This document shows, piece after piece, positions 42,599-51,493 of a stretch of DNA of 64,000 nucleotides (the stretch's first letter is position 1; each line of letters starts with the position of its first letter). The notes under the pieces are model-generated. The model was not told where the DNA came from and ran no database searches. It was given only the letters and a program-made list of their open reading frames with translations. Source of the DNA: Caballeronia sp. INDeC2 (lineage in GTDB: Bacteria > Pseudomonadota > Gammaproteobacteria > Burkholderiales > Burkholderiaceae); NCBI RefSeq assembly GCF_023631325.1, contig NZ_JALQDG010000031.1, positions 186,001-250,000 of the forward strand, written 5' to 3'. A program made the position numbers and the translations under genes.

Positions 42599-43261
42599 TC
42601 AGGAGAGCATGCCGAGGATTTCATCCGCCACGGCGCGGATCTCGGTCGCCGCCAGGCGCGACCCGCGATCGCTCATTTGAAGGACGGTCACTCCAAGTGC
42701 CATCGCCTGCTTGTAGCACTCGCGCGTGGGAATCTGCGTTTTGAGCAACGGAAAGCCGAGTTCTTCGAGCGCGATCTTCAACTCGCGTGTGAGCATGCGC
42801 TTCTCTTCCGTCTTGTTGAGCAGAAATACAGCGCGCAGGTCTTCGTTCATCACCTGTGCTTGCTGAACGAGTTTGACGAGGCCGACGCTCGACCAATAAT
42901 CTGCTGGCGACGAAGATGTCGGAATCACAGCGACGCTCGCCGCGAGTAGCACGACACCGGACACTTTCTCGGTTATCGATGGCGGGCAATCCACCACAAT
43001 GATGTCGTAGTCGTTGACGAACTTCTTGATCTCCCGGTGGATCTGACCGCCTGCTTCCGAGAGGTTGATGACCGGAAACGGAATTCCGCTCGCGCCATCC
43101 GATGCGGCGCTGGACCAATGGATCAAGGTGTTCTGACCATCCGCGTCGACTACCAGCACACGCTTCTTCTTTTCGTGAAAGGCCGCACCGAGGTGCATCG
43201 CAATCGTGCTCTTACCGACGCCGCCCTTCTGCTGCGTGATCGCTATGATTTCCGCCGCCAC
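42599..43261 (-). CDS. parA: Chromosome/plasmid partition ATPase ParA
   Basis: A 220-residue ParA-type ATPase with the deviant Walker A box QKGGVGKST (residues 11-19), the Walker A' motif VVDADGQNT and Walker B VVDCPPS. It lacks an N-terminal helix-turn-helix, so it is the short type Ib-like form and does not itself repress by an extra DNA-binding domain. The start codon is GTG, after CGGAG. It forms the parAB operon with parB and is divergent from the PatZ-like gene across a parS cluster. Confidence 0.95.
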   Translation of the reverse strand: MAAEIIAITQQKGGVGKSTIAMHLGAAFHEKKKRVLVVDADGQNTLIHWSSAASDGASGIPFPVINLSEAGGQIHREIKKFVNDYDIIVVDCPPSITEKVSGVVLLAASVAVIPTSSSPADYWSSVGLVKLVQQAQVMNEDLRAVFLLNKTEEKRMLTRELKIALEELGFPLLKTQIPTRECYKQAMALGVTVLQMSDRGSRLAATEIRAVADEILGMLS

Positions 43262-43362
43262 GTTTTACTCCGAATTTTGAAGTTCGTTGAATTCTACATT
43301 GGCGTAGTTATTTTTCCAGTGATAAACCGCAACAAATGAAAGGCGTAAGCCATACGGCCTAG

Positions 43363-43378
43363 TTTTATGCGCATAAAG
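43363..43378. promoter_or_regulatory. parS site 1 of the upstream cluster
   Basis: TTTTATGCGCATAAAG, one base off the perfect palindrome, about 100 bp upstream of parA. Confidence 0.85.
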
Positions 43379-43417
43379 TCGACGCGCCAATCGATGCCGA
43401 TCACGCTGTGCATGAGG

Positions 43418-43433
43418 CTTTATGCGCATAAAG
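43418..43433. promoter_or_regulatory. parS site 2 of the upstream cluster
   Basis: CTTTATGCGCATAAAG, perfect copy, 55 bp after site 1. Confidence 0.92.
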
Positions 43434-43471
43434 CGGCCGACCGGAAAAGCACGTGAACAGCACCGCAGGAT

Positions 43472-43487
43472 CTTTATGCGCATAAAG
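43472..43487. promoter_or_regulatory. parS site 3 of the upstream cluster
   Basis: CTTTATGCGCATAAAG, perfect copy, 54 bp after site 2, and about 95 bp before the PatZ-like gene. Confidence 0.92.
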
Positions 43488-43581
43488 TCCGCCCACGCGC
43501 CCCGGGGCTTCAGTCATCACCCGCGAAACAAAATCGCCTATCCTTAGCGCTGTCTCAACTGCCGCTCGCGCTGGAGCCGAC

Positions 43582-46008
43582 ATGACCGTACGCAACCTGG
43601 ATATCCTTTTCGCGCCGAAGTCGATCGCCATTGTCGGTGCCTCGTCGCGAGCGGGCAGCGTCGGCGAGATGGTCTGGGCGCGTATACAGTGCGCCGGCTT
43701 CAAAGGCTCCCTTTGGCCAGTCAATCCAAAACATAAGTCGCTTGGTGGCGAATCGGTGTATTCCGACGTCGATGCCCTGCCAGAAGCGCCGAACGTCGCC
43801 GTGCTCTGCACTCGACCGCACACCTGGCCCGACCTCGTCGAGCGACTGGGCCGGCGAGGCACGAAAGCGGTCGTGATCGTCGGCGAAGCGAAGCAGCGTG
43901 GCGGTTCGTCGCCATCGCAGGACAAGCATCAATCGCCCGCTGCCGAAACGGATGAATGGACCGTTCGAACGCTCGCCGCCGCGCGGCCCTTCCTCGTGCG
44001 TATCATCGGGCCTGCCAGTCTCGGCGTGGTGACGCCCGCGATCGGCGCGTGTCTCGGCGCGCCCGCATGCAGCGTCAAATCGGGCGGCGTCGCGTGGGTA
44101 TCCGGATCGAATGCGCTGACAAACGGCGTGCTGGGCTGGGCGCGCGCACGCGGTCTCGGCTTTTCGCGCATCGTCGCGCTCGGCGATGAAGCCGACGTCG
44201 ATTCTGGCGACATCCTCGATTTCCTCGCGAGCGATGCCTCGACGCGTGCGATCCTGCTCGCCGTAGAAGCAGTCCGATCGGCGCGCAAGTTCATGTCCGC
44301 CGCGCGCGCTGCCGCACGAAACAAACCGGTGCTCGTGCTTCGCACTGGCCGCGACGATCCCTTCGATCGTCTCTACGGTGCAGCCTTCCGTCGCGCCGGA
44401 CTTGTTCGTGTCGATTCACTCGACGATCTGCTCGACGAAATCGAAACGCTCGGCATCGGCCGCGTGGCCACGAGCGATGTCGCGACTGTCATCACGAGCG
44501 ATCGCGGTGTCGCGACGCTCGCGCAGGACGCGTTCAGCGCCGCGGGCGATGACCTTGCGCCATGGCCGACAGCCGCACGAGACGCCGTCGCCGCCGTGCT
44601 GCCTCGCGCCCGTGCAGGCAATCCGCTTCTGCTCGGCGACGCCGCCACGCCCGCCGATTTCGGCGCCGCGCTCGAAGCGCTCGCGTCGCATCGCGAAACC
44701 GGCACCGTGTTCGTCGTGCATGCGCCGACGCACAGCGCGCCCGTCGCGGAAGTTGCGCGCATCTTGATTGCCGAGCGGCGTCACGCCTATCGCGGACTGC
44801 TGGCATGCTTTTTCGGCTGCGTCGATTCGGCCACGCGCGACGAACTGCACGCGAACGGCATTCCGGTCCACACGACGCCGCATCGGCTCGCTCGCGGCTT
44901 CGCGCGCCTCGTCGATTTCCGGCAAGGCCGCGAATTGTTGATGCAGACACCCGATGGCCTGCCCGTCGACATCCCGCAAGACATCGACGCCGCGCAATGC
45001 GAAATTCGCAGCGCACTCGCCAACGGCATCGCCGAATTGAATGGCGAACGCGCTGCGCGAGTGTTCGGGCGCTTCGGCATCACGGTAAAACCCGGACCAC
45101 CCGACTCGCTCACGAGCGATGCCGTCGACATTCAGGCGCGCCTGCTCAATCATCGTGTGTTCGGTCCGGTGTTTGAGTTCAAGGCAGAAGGGGCGCTCGG
45201 ACTCGCCGACGCGCTTCACGAGTTCGCGTTGCCGCCGCTCAATCCCGTGCTCGCGCGCGATCTCGTCCTGCGCTCGCCGCGCTCGCGCGAACTGCCCACC
45301 GAGACGTTGCTCAATGCGCTCACCTCGTTGTCGCAACTCGTTTGCTATATCGAGGAAATCGTTGCGCTGCGGCTCACCTTGCGCGTGACGCGCGATTCGG
45401 TAGCCGTTCACGAACCGCAGCTCACGCTCGGCGCGCATCGCAAGCCGCTCGCGATCGTGCCGTATCCGCGCTGCCTCGAAGAGACGCTCGACTGGCGCGG
45501 CATGCGCGTCACCGTGCGGCCGATTCGCCCCGAGGACGAAGAAGCACACGCGGCTTTCGTCGCTGCCAATACCGCCGAAGATTTGCGTCTGCGTTTCTTC
45601 GGCGCCGTCCGCGGCTTCGACCACTCGCAACTCGCGCGCATGACGCAGATCGACTACGACCGCGAGATGGCGTTGATCGTAACGCGGGCAAACGGCGAAG
45701 GCACGGGCGAGACGCTCGGGGTCGCGCGCGCGATCGCCGATCCCGACAACGAGACCGCCGAGTTCGCCGTCGCTGCGCGCTCGGACATGAAAGGGCGGGG
45801 ATTGGGTTCGCTGCTGCTGTCGCGCATCATCGACTACGCGAAGCAGCGCGGCACGCGCTGGATGGTCGGCGAAGCCTTGCGCGAGAACGCAGGCATGATC
45901 GCGCTCGCGCGCAATACGGGCTTCGAGTTGACGAAGACCGAGGATCCGGGCGTCGTCGGTTTCAGGATGCGGCTGTGCGATACGCCGGCACAGCCGCGCG
46001 CGGATTAG
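43582..46008 (+). CDS. PatZ-like protein: acyl-CoA synthetase (NDP-forming)-like domains fused to GNAT
   Basis: An 808-residue protein. Residues 1-460 resemble the CoA-binding and ligase parts of NDP-forming acyl-CoA synthetases (SIAIVGASSRAGSVGEMVW, then GRRGTKAVVIVGEA), residues about 460-620 an ATP-grasp-like remnant, and residues about 630-800 a GNAT domain (VRPIRPEDEEAHAAFVAAN, RSDMKGRGLGSLLLSRIIDYAKQRG). This is the layout of PatZ/YfiQ, which acetylates lysines of metabolic enzymes such as acetyl-CoA synthetase. The synthetase part is probably regulatory. It lies just behind the parS cluster, and its stop overlaps the end of the opposing gene by 4 bp. Confidence 0.88.
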   Translation: MTVRNLDILFAPKSIAIVGASSRAGSVGEMVWARIQCAGFKGSLWPVNPKHKSLGGESVYSDVDALPEAPNVAVLCTRPHTWPDLVERLGRRGTKAVVIVGEAKQRGGSSPSQDKHQSPAAETDEWTVRTLAAARPFLVRIIGPASLGVVTPAIGACLGAPACSVKSGGVAWVSGSNALTNGVLGWARARGLGFSRIVALGDEADVDSGDILDFLASDASTRAILLAVEAVRSARKFMSAARAAARNKPVLVLRTGRDDPFDRLYGAAFRRAGLVRVDSLDDLLDEIETLGIGRVATSDVATVITSDRGVATLAQDAFSAAGDDLAPWPTAARDAVAAVLPRARAGNPLLLGDAATPADFGAALEALASHRETGTVFVVHAPTHSAPVAEVARILIAERRHAYRGLLACFFGCVDSATRDELHANGIPVHTTPHRLARGFARLVDFRQGRELLMQTPDGLPVDIPQDIDAAQCEIRSALANGIAELNGERAARVFGRFGITVKPGPPDSLTSDAVDIQARLLNHRVFGPVFEFKAEGALGLADALHEFALPPLNPVLARDLVLRSPRSRELPTETLLNALTSLSQLVCYIEEIVALRLTLRVTRDSVAVHEPQLTLGAHRKPLAIVPYPRCLEETLDWRGMRVTVRPIRPEDEEAHAAFVAANTAEDLRLRFFGAVRGFDHSQLARMTQIDYDREMALIVTRANGEGTGETLGVARAIADPDNETAEFAVAARSDMKGRGLGSLLLSRIIDYAKQRGTRWMVGEALRENAGMIALARNTGFELTKTEDPGVVGFRMRLCDTPAQPRAD

Positions 46009-46550
46009 GCCGCGAGCCTGGCGAGCGCTTCGTCGATCTGGGCGCGCGACAGCGAAAGCTCGTCGAGCAATGCTTCGGCGTACGTACTTCCCGTTTCCTT
46101 TTCGAGCCGCGCGATCGTCAACGCGCAACGCGACGTGTCCTTCAATGTCGCGATAAACGGCTTGACCGACTGACCCGACGTGAACGCGTCGAAGAGCGGC
46201 ACGCGAATGTCGTCGGGCAGAGCGCGTGACGTCCACTGATACGGCTTGCCGTTGTGCGTCAGTTGCGGCGGCAGCGTGCGCTCCTTCTTGGCGGCCGGGA
46301 TCAGGCCGAAGGTGCGCGCCGCATCGCCGATCTGCTCGGCCGAAAAAAGCTCGTCGGGCGTGATGTCGAATTGCGCGATATACGTTTCGATCGCCTGCAT
46401 CGCGGCTGCGCGATCGTCGCGCGTCTTCTGCGCGCGCGCGACGATCCCGCGCAGCTCATCGGCTTCGTCGGACGTGATCGTGAAGTTCGCCTGCTTTTGC
46501 TGAAGTTCGGTGAATCGGAGGAATTCGGTGTCGGAAAGAAGTTTCGCCAT
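46005..46550 (-). CDS. Protein of unknown function (possible distant H-NS/MvaT-like)
   Basis: A 181-residue soluble protein. The N-terminal about 70 residues look like a helical oligomerisation segment (LRGIVARAQKTRDDRAAAMQAIETYIAQFDITPDELF), followed by a basic linker (PAAKKERTLPPQLTHNGKPYQW) and a C-terminal helical part. The helix-IAQFDITPDELF-basic linker order recalls H-NS family proteins of Burkholderia, but the hallmark TWTGRG motif is absent, so the likeness is weak. Convergent 4-bp overlap with the PatZ-like gene. Confidence 0.55.
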   Translation of the reverse strand: MAKLLSDTEFLRFTELQQKQANFTITSDEADELRGIVARAQKTRDDRAAAMQAIETYIAQFDITPDELFSAEQIGDAARTFGLIPAAKKERTLPPQLTHNGKPYQWTSRALPDDIRVPLFDAFTSGQSVKPFIATLKDTSRCALTIARLEKETGSTYAEALLDELSLSRAQIDEALARLAA

Positions 46551-46641
46551 CGGGAATGCGTCGAATTAAACACGGCGGCACGCGATCGCGGCGCGCCGGC
46601 TTTTTGAGAGGGCCGCCATTCTAACGCGTCGCGCGTGCCGC

Positions 46642-47439
46642 TCAGTCGTGCATCATCGAAAGCGACGCCGCGGCGTCTTTCAGCAATGCCGTGACATCGT
46701 CGATCGACGGCGCCACGTATTCATCGATACGCCGCATATACGGGCAGGTGAGGGCGGCGATCGCCTGGCCCGATGGCCCGAGCAGCGGGAATGTCACGTC
46801 CGTCACGCCGAAGGTTTGCTGACTGTCCTTCTTCGAGTAGCCGAGTTCGCAAATCCGTTGGTAATCGGCGTCGAGCACCGCGCGATCCAGCGCGAGTTCG
46901 CCTTTGACCTTGGTGTGCTCCGCAAGCATGTGCTCGCGCTGCTCTTCGGTCTGGAAAGCGAGCATGACGCGGCCCGAGCCGGTGTCGATCAATCCGACGC
47001 GCGAGCCGAGCCGCACCGAAATGCCCCACGTTCCGGGGCCGTCCACTTGCGCGATGACGAGTAGATTGCCGCGATCGTAGACGGCGAGATGCACCGACTG
47101 CTCGGCCGAGTCGGCGAAACGCTGCATCATCGGCAGCGCTTCGGCAATCAGCCGGTTCATCGGCGGATGACGATGCGCGAGCGCATACAGCTTCAGGCTC
47201 AGCGAATAGCGATCGCCTTCGGGCGAGCGCACGACGTACTGTCGCGCAACGAGCCGCTCCAGCATCCGATACATCTCGCTCGCGTTGCGCCCGAGCAGCT
47301 TCGTGATTTCCGCGCGCGTCAGTCCCGACTTCTGCTCCGAAAGCAATTCGAGGATATCGAGCCCCTTGTCGAGGGCGGGCGCGCGGTAGCGGTCGGCGTC
47401 GTTGTCTTCCACGTCCATGGGCAGTCTGGGTCGGTTCAT
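46642..47439 (-). CDS. IclR-family regulator of the sugar operon
   Basis: A 265-residue IclR protein: winged helix (about 22-80, SGLTRAEITKLLGRNASEMYRMLERLVARQYVVR) and GAF-like effector domain (SVHLAVYDRGNLLVIAQVDGPGTW, DTGSGRVMLAF). Start 47439 has no clear ribosome site; MDVEDND at 47418 is an alternative. It is divergent from the sugar ABC transporter operon with 200 bp between starts, so it very likely controls it. Confidence 0.9.
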   Translation of the reverse strand: MNRPRLPMDVEDNDADRYRAPALDKGLDILELLSEQKSGLTRAEITKLLGRNASEMYRMLERLVARQYVVRSPEGDRYSLSLKLYALAHRHPPMNRLIAEALPMMQRFADSAEQSVHLAVYDRGNLLVIAQVDGPGTWGISVRLGSRVGLIDTGSGRVMLAFQTEEQREHMLAEHTKVKGELALDRAVLDADYQRICELGYSKKDSQQTFGVTDVTFPLLGPSGQAIAALTCPYMRRIDEYVAPSIDDVTALLKDAAASLSMMHD

Positions 47440-47538
47440 GAATTCGCGCCGAGTTTAAGCCTTCTGTCAGTCGACGAATACCGGCTAGGGAAATTACCGA
47501 GCGGTTTCGCCGCGCATCGTCCTTGACTTCGATTTGTG

Positions 47539-47555
47539 CGTATATGAATAATACG
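47539..47555. promoter_or_regulatory. Inverted repeat, possible IclR operator
   Basis: CGTAT-N7-ATACG in the 200-bp divergent region between the IclR gene and the sugar-binding protein gene, inside the most AT-rich part. Size and symmetry fit an IclR-type dimer site. Confidence 0.45.
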
Positions 47556-47639
47556 TTCACTGATGAATAGATACACCAGCAGTTTGCCGAAGCCCCACGT
47601 AGCAGTCACGAAGAACCGCACACATCAGGAGACAAACGC

Positions 47640-48641
47640 ATGAGATTCACGAAGACATTTGCGGTCGCCATCGCCGCGGCCGGCACCATCGGCCTGGCCC
47701 ACGCAGCCGATAGCGGGAAAGTCGGCCTCGGCCTGCCGCTGCTGACATCGCCGTTCTGGCAGTCGTACAACAACTACTTGCCGAAATACGCGAAGGAGAT
47801 GGGCCTCGATATCCTCGCGCCCGTCAATTCGAACGGCGACCCCGCGCAGCAAATCACCGACATGAACAGCCTGCTGAACCTCGGCGCGAAGGGCATCGTC
47901 GTCGGGCCGCTGGATTCGGCGGCGATCAGCCGGGCGCTCGATGCGTCGTCGGCGAAGAGCGTGCCGGTCGTCGCGGTGGACGTCGCGCCGACGCAGGGCA
48001 AAGTCGCGATGGTCGTGCGCGCCGACAACCGCGCGTACGGCACGAAGTCGTGCGAGTACATCGGCGAACACGTGAAGTCGGGCAAGGTCGTGCAGATCAT
48101 GGGCGATCTGGCGTCGGTGAACGGCCGCGACCGGTCCGAGGCGTTTCGCGAGTGCCTGAAGAAATATCCGTCGCTGAGTCTTCTGGAAATCCCGGCCGCA
48201 TGGAAAGGCGACGCCGCCGCGACCGCGCTCGACAGCCTGCTGACTGCGAATCCCGATGTGAAGGCGATCTACATGCAGGCCGGCGGCGTCTATCTGTCGC
48301 CGACGCTCCAGACGCTGCGTCGCAAGCAACTGCTCGTCAAGGCGGGCGATCCGAAGCACATCGTGATCGTGAGCAATGACGGCATCCCTCAGGAATACGA
48401 TGCGATCCGCCGCGGCGAAATCGACGCGACCATCTCGCAGCCCGCCGATCTGTACGCGAAGTACGGCCTCTTCTATATCAAGGCGGCGCTCGCAGGACAA
48501 ACCTTCAAGCCCGGCCCGACGGATCACGGCAGCACGATCGTCCAGCGCGCGCCCGGCATTCTGGAAGACCAGTTGCCCGCGCCGCTCGTGACGAAAGCCA
48601 ACGTCGACGACAAGTCCCTCTGGGGCAACACCATCAAATGA
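47640..48641 (+). CDS. Sugar ABC transporter substrate-binding protein (ribose-binding type)
   Basis: A 333-residue periplasmic protein with a signal peptide (hydrophobic stretch ending GLAHAADS) and a type-1 periplasmic-binding fold: GLGLPLLTSPFWQSYNNYLPKYAKEMG, GAKGIVVGPLDSAAISRAL, VPVVAVDVAP, then VSNDGIPQEYDAIRRGEIDATISQP. It captures a monosaccharide for the following ATPase and permease. The stop overlaps the ATPase start by 4 bp. The pathway downstream suggests L-fucose, L-galactose or D-arabinose as ligand. Confidence 0.93.
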   Translation: MRFTKTFAVAIAAAGTIGLAHAADSGKVGLGLPLLTSPFWQSYNNYLPKYAKEMGLDILAPVNSNGDPAQQITDMNSLLNLGAKGIVVGPLDSAAISRALDASSAKSVPVVAVDVAPTQGKVAMVVRADNRAYGTKSCEYIGEHVKSGKVVQIMGDLASVNGRDRSEAFRECLKKYPSLSLLEIPAAWKGDAAATALDSLLTANPDVKAIYMQAGGVYLSPTLQTLRRKQLLVKAGDPKHIVIVSNDGIPQEYDAIRRGEIDATISQPADLYAKYGLFYIKAALAGQTFKPGPTDHGSTIVQRAPGILEDQLPAPLVTKANVDDKSLWGNTIK

Positions 48642-50143
48642 GCGCGCCCGTGGTGGAAGCGCTTGGGTTGACCAAGCGCTACGGTTCGACGGCGGCGCTG
48701 TCGGACGTCACGATGCGCGTCTTGCCCGGCGAGTCGCACGCGCTCGTCGGGCGCAACGGTGCGGGCAAGTCGACGCTCGTCTCGATGATCACCGGATTGC
48801 GCCGTCCCGACGCCGGCGAGATCCGCTTCGGCGGCGAGCCTGCGCCGCCGCTCGCGGATCGCGATGGATGGCGCGAGCGCGTCGCGTGCGTCTATCAGCA
48901 TTCGACGATCATCCGCGAGCTGTCGGTCGCCGAGAACCTGTTCATCAACCGGCAGCATCGGCGCGGCGGCGTGATCGACTGGCGCACGATGCGTCGCGAC
49001 GCGCGCGCATTGCTCGATCACTGGAAGATCGACGTGCGCGAGGACGCGCGCGCCGGCGATCTGACCGTCGAGGCGCGGCAACTCGTCGAGATCGCGCGGG
49101 CGCTGTCGTATGGTGCGCGCTTCATCATCCTCGACGAGCCGACTGCACAGTTGGACGGCGACGAGATCAAGCGTCTCTTCAGGCGTATCGAAGAGTTGCA
49201 GACAGAAGGTGTCACTTTCCTGTTCATTTCCCATCACTTGCAAGAGGTGTACGAAATCTGTCAGGCGGTGACCGTGCTGCGCGATGCGCGGCATATCGTC
49301 AGCGCACCGGTTTCGGCTTTGCCGCGCGACAAGCTGATCGAAGCGATGACGGGCGAGCAAGGCGGCCTCGCTGTCGCCGATGCGGCGACGCGCGCGCCTT
49401 TGGCCGCCGATGCGTCGATCGCGCTTTCCGTGTCCAAGCTTTGCGGCGCCGACTACGACGACATCAGCTTCACCGTGCGACGCGGCGAAGTCATCGGCCT
49501 GACGGGCGCGACGACGAGCGGTCGCACGAGCGTTGCGGAAGCCATCGCCGGATTGAAGGCGCAGCGCAGCGGCACGATCGCGGTCGACGGCCGCACGCTC
49601 ACGCCCGGCGACGTGCCCGACGCATTGGCGAATGGCGTCGGTTGCGTGCCGAAGGACCGGCATCGCGAGGGTCTGGTGCTCACGCAGTCCGTCGCGGAGA
49701 ACGCGTCGATGACGATCGCGCGCACGCTCGGGCGCTTAGGCATCGCGTCGCCGGCGAAGAAGAACGCGTTCGGGCGTCGCATGATCGCGGCGCTCGGCAT
49801 CAAGACGCAAGGGCCGGAGCATGTCGTGTCGGGCCTGTCGGGCGGCAATCAGCAAAAAGTGGTGATGGCGCGCGCGCTCGCGACCGATCCCGACGTGCTC
49901 GTGCTCATCGATCCGACCGCGGGCGTGGACGTGAAATCGAAGGAAGCGCTGCTCGGTGTCGTCGAGCGCGTGCGCGAGGAAGGCAAGGCGGTGCTCGTCG
50001 TGTCCGGCGAACTCGACGACCTGCGCACCTGCGACCGCGTCCTCGTCATGTTCCGCGGCGCGATCGCCGCCGAATTTTCTGCCGGATGGCAGGACCATGA
50101 ACTCATCGCATCCGTCGAAGGAGTGTCTCTCCATGAAGCATGA
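48638..50143 (+). CDS. Sugar ABC transporter ATP-binding protein (two ATPase domains, RbsA/XylG type)
   Basis: A 501-residue cytosolic subunit with two ABC domains. The first has Walker A GRNGAGKST (residues 38-46) and Walker B FIILDEPTAQLDG. The second is degenerate, as usual in this family: GATTSGRTS in place of Walker A, signature LSGGNQQKVVMARAL, and VLVLIDPTAGVDV in place of LDEPT, so its catalytic Glu is replaced by Asp. One active ATP site is expected. It overlaps the binding-protein gene by 4 bp and the permease gene by 11 bp. Confidence 0.93.
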   Translation: MSAPVVEALGLTKRYGSTAALSDVTMRVLPGESHALVGRNGAGKSTLVSMITGLRRPDAGEIRFGGEPAPPLADRDGWRERVACVYQHSTIIRELSVAENLFINRQHRRGGVIDWRTMRRDARALLDHWKIDVREDARAGDLTVEARQLVEIARALSYGARFIILDEPTAQLDGDEIKRLFRRIEELQTEGVTFLFISHHLQEVYEICQAVTVLRDARHIVSAPVSALPRDKLIEAMTGEQGGLAVADAATRAPLAADASIALSVSKLCGADYDDISFTVRRGEVIGLTGATTSGRTSVAEAIAGLKAQRSGTIAVDGRTLTPGDVPDALANGVGCVPKDRHREGLVLTQSVAENASMTIARTLGRLGIASPAKKNAFGRRMIAALGIKTQGPEHVVSGLSGGNQQKVVMARALATDPDVLVLIDPTAGVDVKSKEALLGVVERVREEGKAVLVVSGELDDLRTCDRVLVMFRGAIAAEFSAGWQDHELIASVEGVSLHEA

Positions 50144-51155
50144 CGTTTCCAGTCCCGCGATGGCCGGCGTGCCGATGCAACGCCAGCGCCCGCGCATCGA
50201 GTTCGCGCGGTTTCGCGATCTCGCGCTGTTGCCCGCGCTCGCGTTGCTGCTCGCGATCGGCGCGTTCGTCAGCCCGAGCTTTCTGACGCAGGCGAATCTG
50301 ATCAGCATTCTGGGTGCGTCGGCGGCGCTCGCGCTCGTCGTGCTCGCCGAATCGCTGATCGTGCTGACGGGCAAGTTCGACTTGTCGCTCGAATCGACGG
50401 TCGGCATCGCGCCCGCCGTCGGCGCCATGCTCGTGATGCCCGCGGCGTCGGCGGGCTTCGGTCTCGAGTGGCCAGCGGCGGCCGGTCTCGCGGCGATCGT
50501 GGTGGTCGGCGCGCTGATCGGCTTCGTCAACGGCTTCATGGTCGTGCGGCTGCGCCTGAACGCGTTCATCGTCACGCTCGCGATGCTGATCGTGCTGCGC
50601 GGGATGCTCGTCGGCGCGACGAAGGGCGGCACGCTCTTCGACATGCCACCGTCGTTCTTCACGCTCGCGACCACGCTCGTGCTCGGCCTGCCGATTTCCG
50701 TGTGGCTCGCCGCGGCGGCGTTCGCGGTGGCCGCGTTCATGCTGCGCTATCACCGCTTGGGGCGCGCGCTATACGCCATCGGCGGCAATCCCGAAGCGGC
50801 GCGCGCTGCGGGCATTCGCGTCGAGCGCATCACGTGGGGCGTGTTCATTCTGGGCAGCGTGCTCGCGTCGATCGGCGGGCTCGTCGTCACGGGCTATGTC
50901 GGCGCGATCAACGCGAACCAGGGCAACGGCATGATCTTCACGGTGTTCGCCGCGGCGGTGATCGGCGGCATCTCGCTCGATGGCGGCAAGGGCACGATGC
51001 TCGGCGCACTGTCAGGCGTTTTGCTGCTGGGCGTCGTGCAAAACCTCCTGACACTTGCGCAGGTTCCTTCGTTCTGGATTCAGGCGATTTACGGCGCGAT
51101 CATCCTCGGCTCGCTGATGGTGGCGCGGATCGCGGGCGGCGAAGGACAAAACTGA
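50133..51155 (+). CDS. Sugar ABC transporter permease (RbsC type)
   Basis: A 340-residue inner-membrane protein with about ten hydrophobic helices. The conserved loop GGNPEAARAAGIRVERI that touches the ATPase lies at about 217-233, and the RbsC-type segment GKFDLSLESTVGIAPAVGA near residue 85. Start 50133 follows GAAGGAG and overlaps the ATPase stop. It completes the importer. Confidence 0.92.
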   Translation: MKHDVSSPAMAGVPMQRQRPRIEFARFRDLALLPALALLLAIGAFVSPSFLTQANLISILGASAALALVVLAESLIVLTGKFDLSLESTVGIAPAVGAMLVMPAASAGFGLEWPAAAGLAAIVVVGALIGFVNGFMVVRLRLNAFIVTLAMLIVLRGMLVGATKGGTLFDMPPSFFTLATTLVLGLPISVWLAAAAFAVAAFMLRYHRLGRALYAIGGNPEAARAAGIRVERITWGVFILGSVLASIGGLVVTGYVGAINANQGNGMIFTVFAAAVIGGISLDGGKGTMLGALSGVLLLGVVQNLLTLAQVPSFWIQAIYGAIILGSLMVARIAGGEGQN

Positions 51156-51166
51156 CGATATCGACG

Positions 51167-51484
51167 ATGCAAAAAACCACCGACCCGCGCCTCATTCTGC
51201 TGAGTCCGGAAGACAACTGCCTGATCGCCGCCGCGCGTTTGCCAGCGGGCGAAACGCTGATGATCGAAGGCGAGGCCGTCACGCTCGCGGCGACCATCGA
51301 GCTTGCGCACAAGATCGCGCGGCGGGCGCTCGCGAAAGACGACAAGGTGCTGCGCTACGGCGCGATCATCGGTCACGTGAATGCCGATGTCGCGTGCGGC
51401 GAGCATCTGCATACGCACAATCTGGAAAGCGACTACATCCCGACGTACACGCACGATGCCGGGCACGCTTACGTACAGCACTGA
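51167..51484 (+). CDS. UxaA-family dehydratase, small subunit (SAF domain)
   Basis: A 105-residue protein equal to the N-terminal SAF domain of altronate/galactarate dehydratases: LSPEDNCLIAAARLP, LRYGAIIGHVNADVACGEHLHTHNLESDY. In UxaA this domain is fused to the catalytic part; here it is a separate gene 9 bp before the large subunit. It starts 11 bp after the permease, so it belongs to the same operon. Confidence 0.92.
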   Translation: MQKTTDPRLILLSPEDNCLIAAARLPAGETLMIEGEAVTLAATIELAHKIARRALAKDDKVLRYGAIIGHVNADVACGEHLHTHNLESDYIPTYTHDAGHAYVQH

Positions 51485-51493
51485 AGAACACTC

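Larger units (their letters stand above)
43262..43581. other. Divergent centromere region between parA and the PatZ-like gene
   Basis: 320 bp without genes. The part next to parA is AT-rich (TTTTGAAGTTCGTTG and TAGTTATTTTTCC) and should hold the parAB promoter. Three parS palindromes follow with a pitch of 54-55 bp (43363, 43418, 43472). The rest up to the PatZ-like start shows nothing further by eye. Confidence 0.7.
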
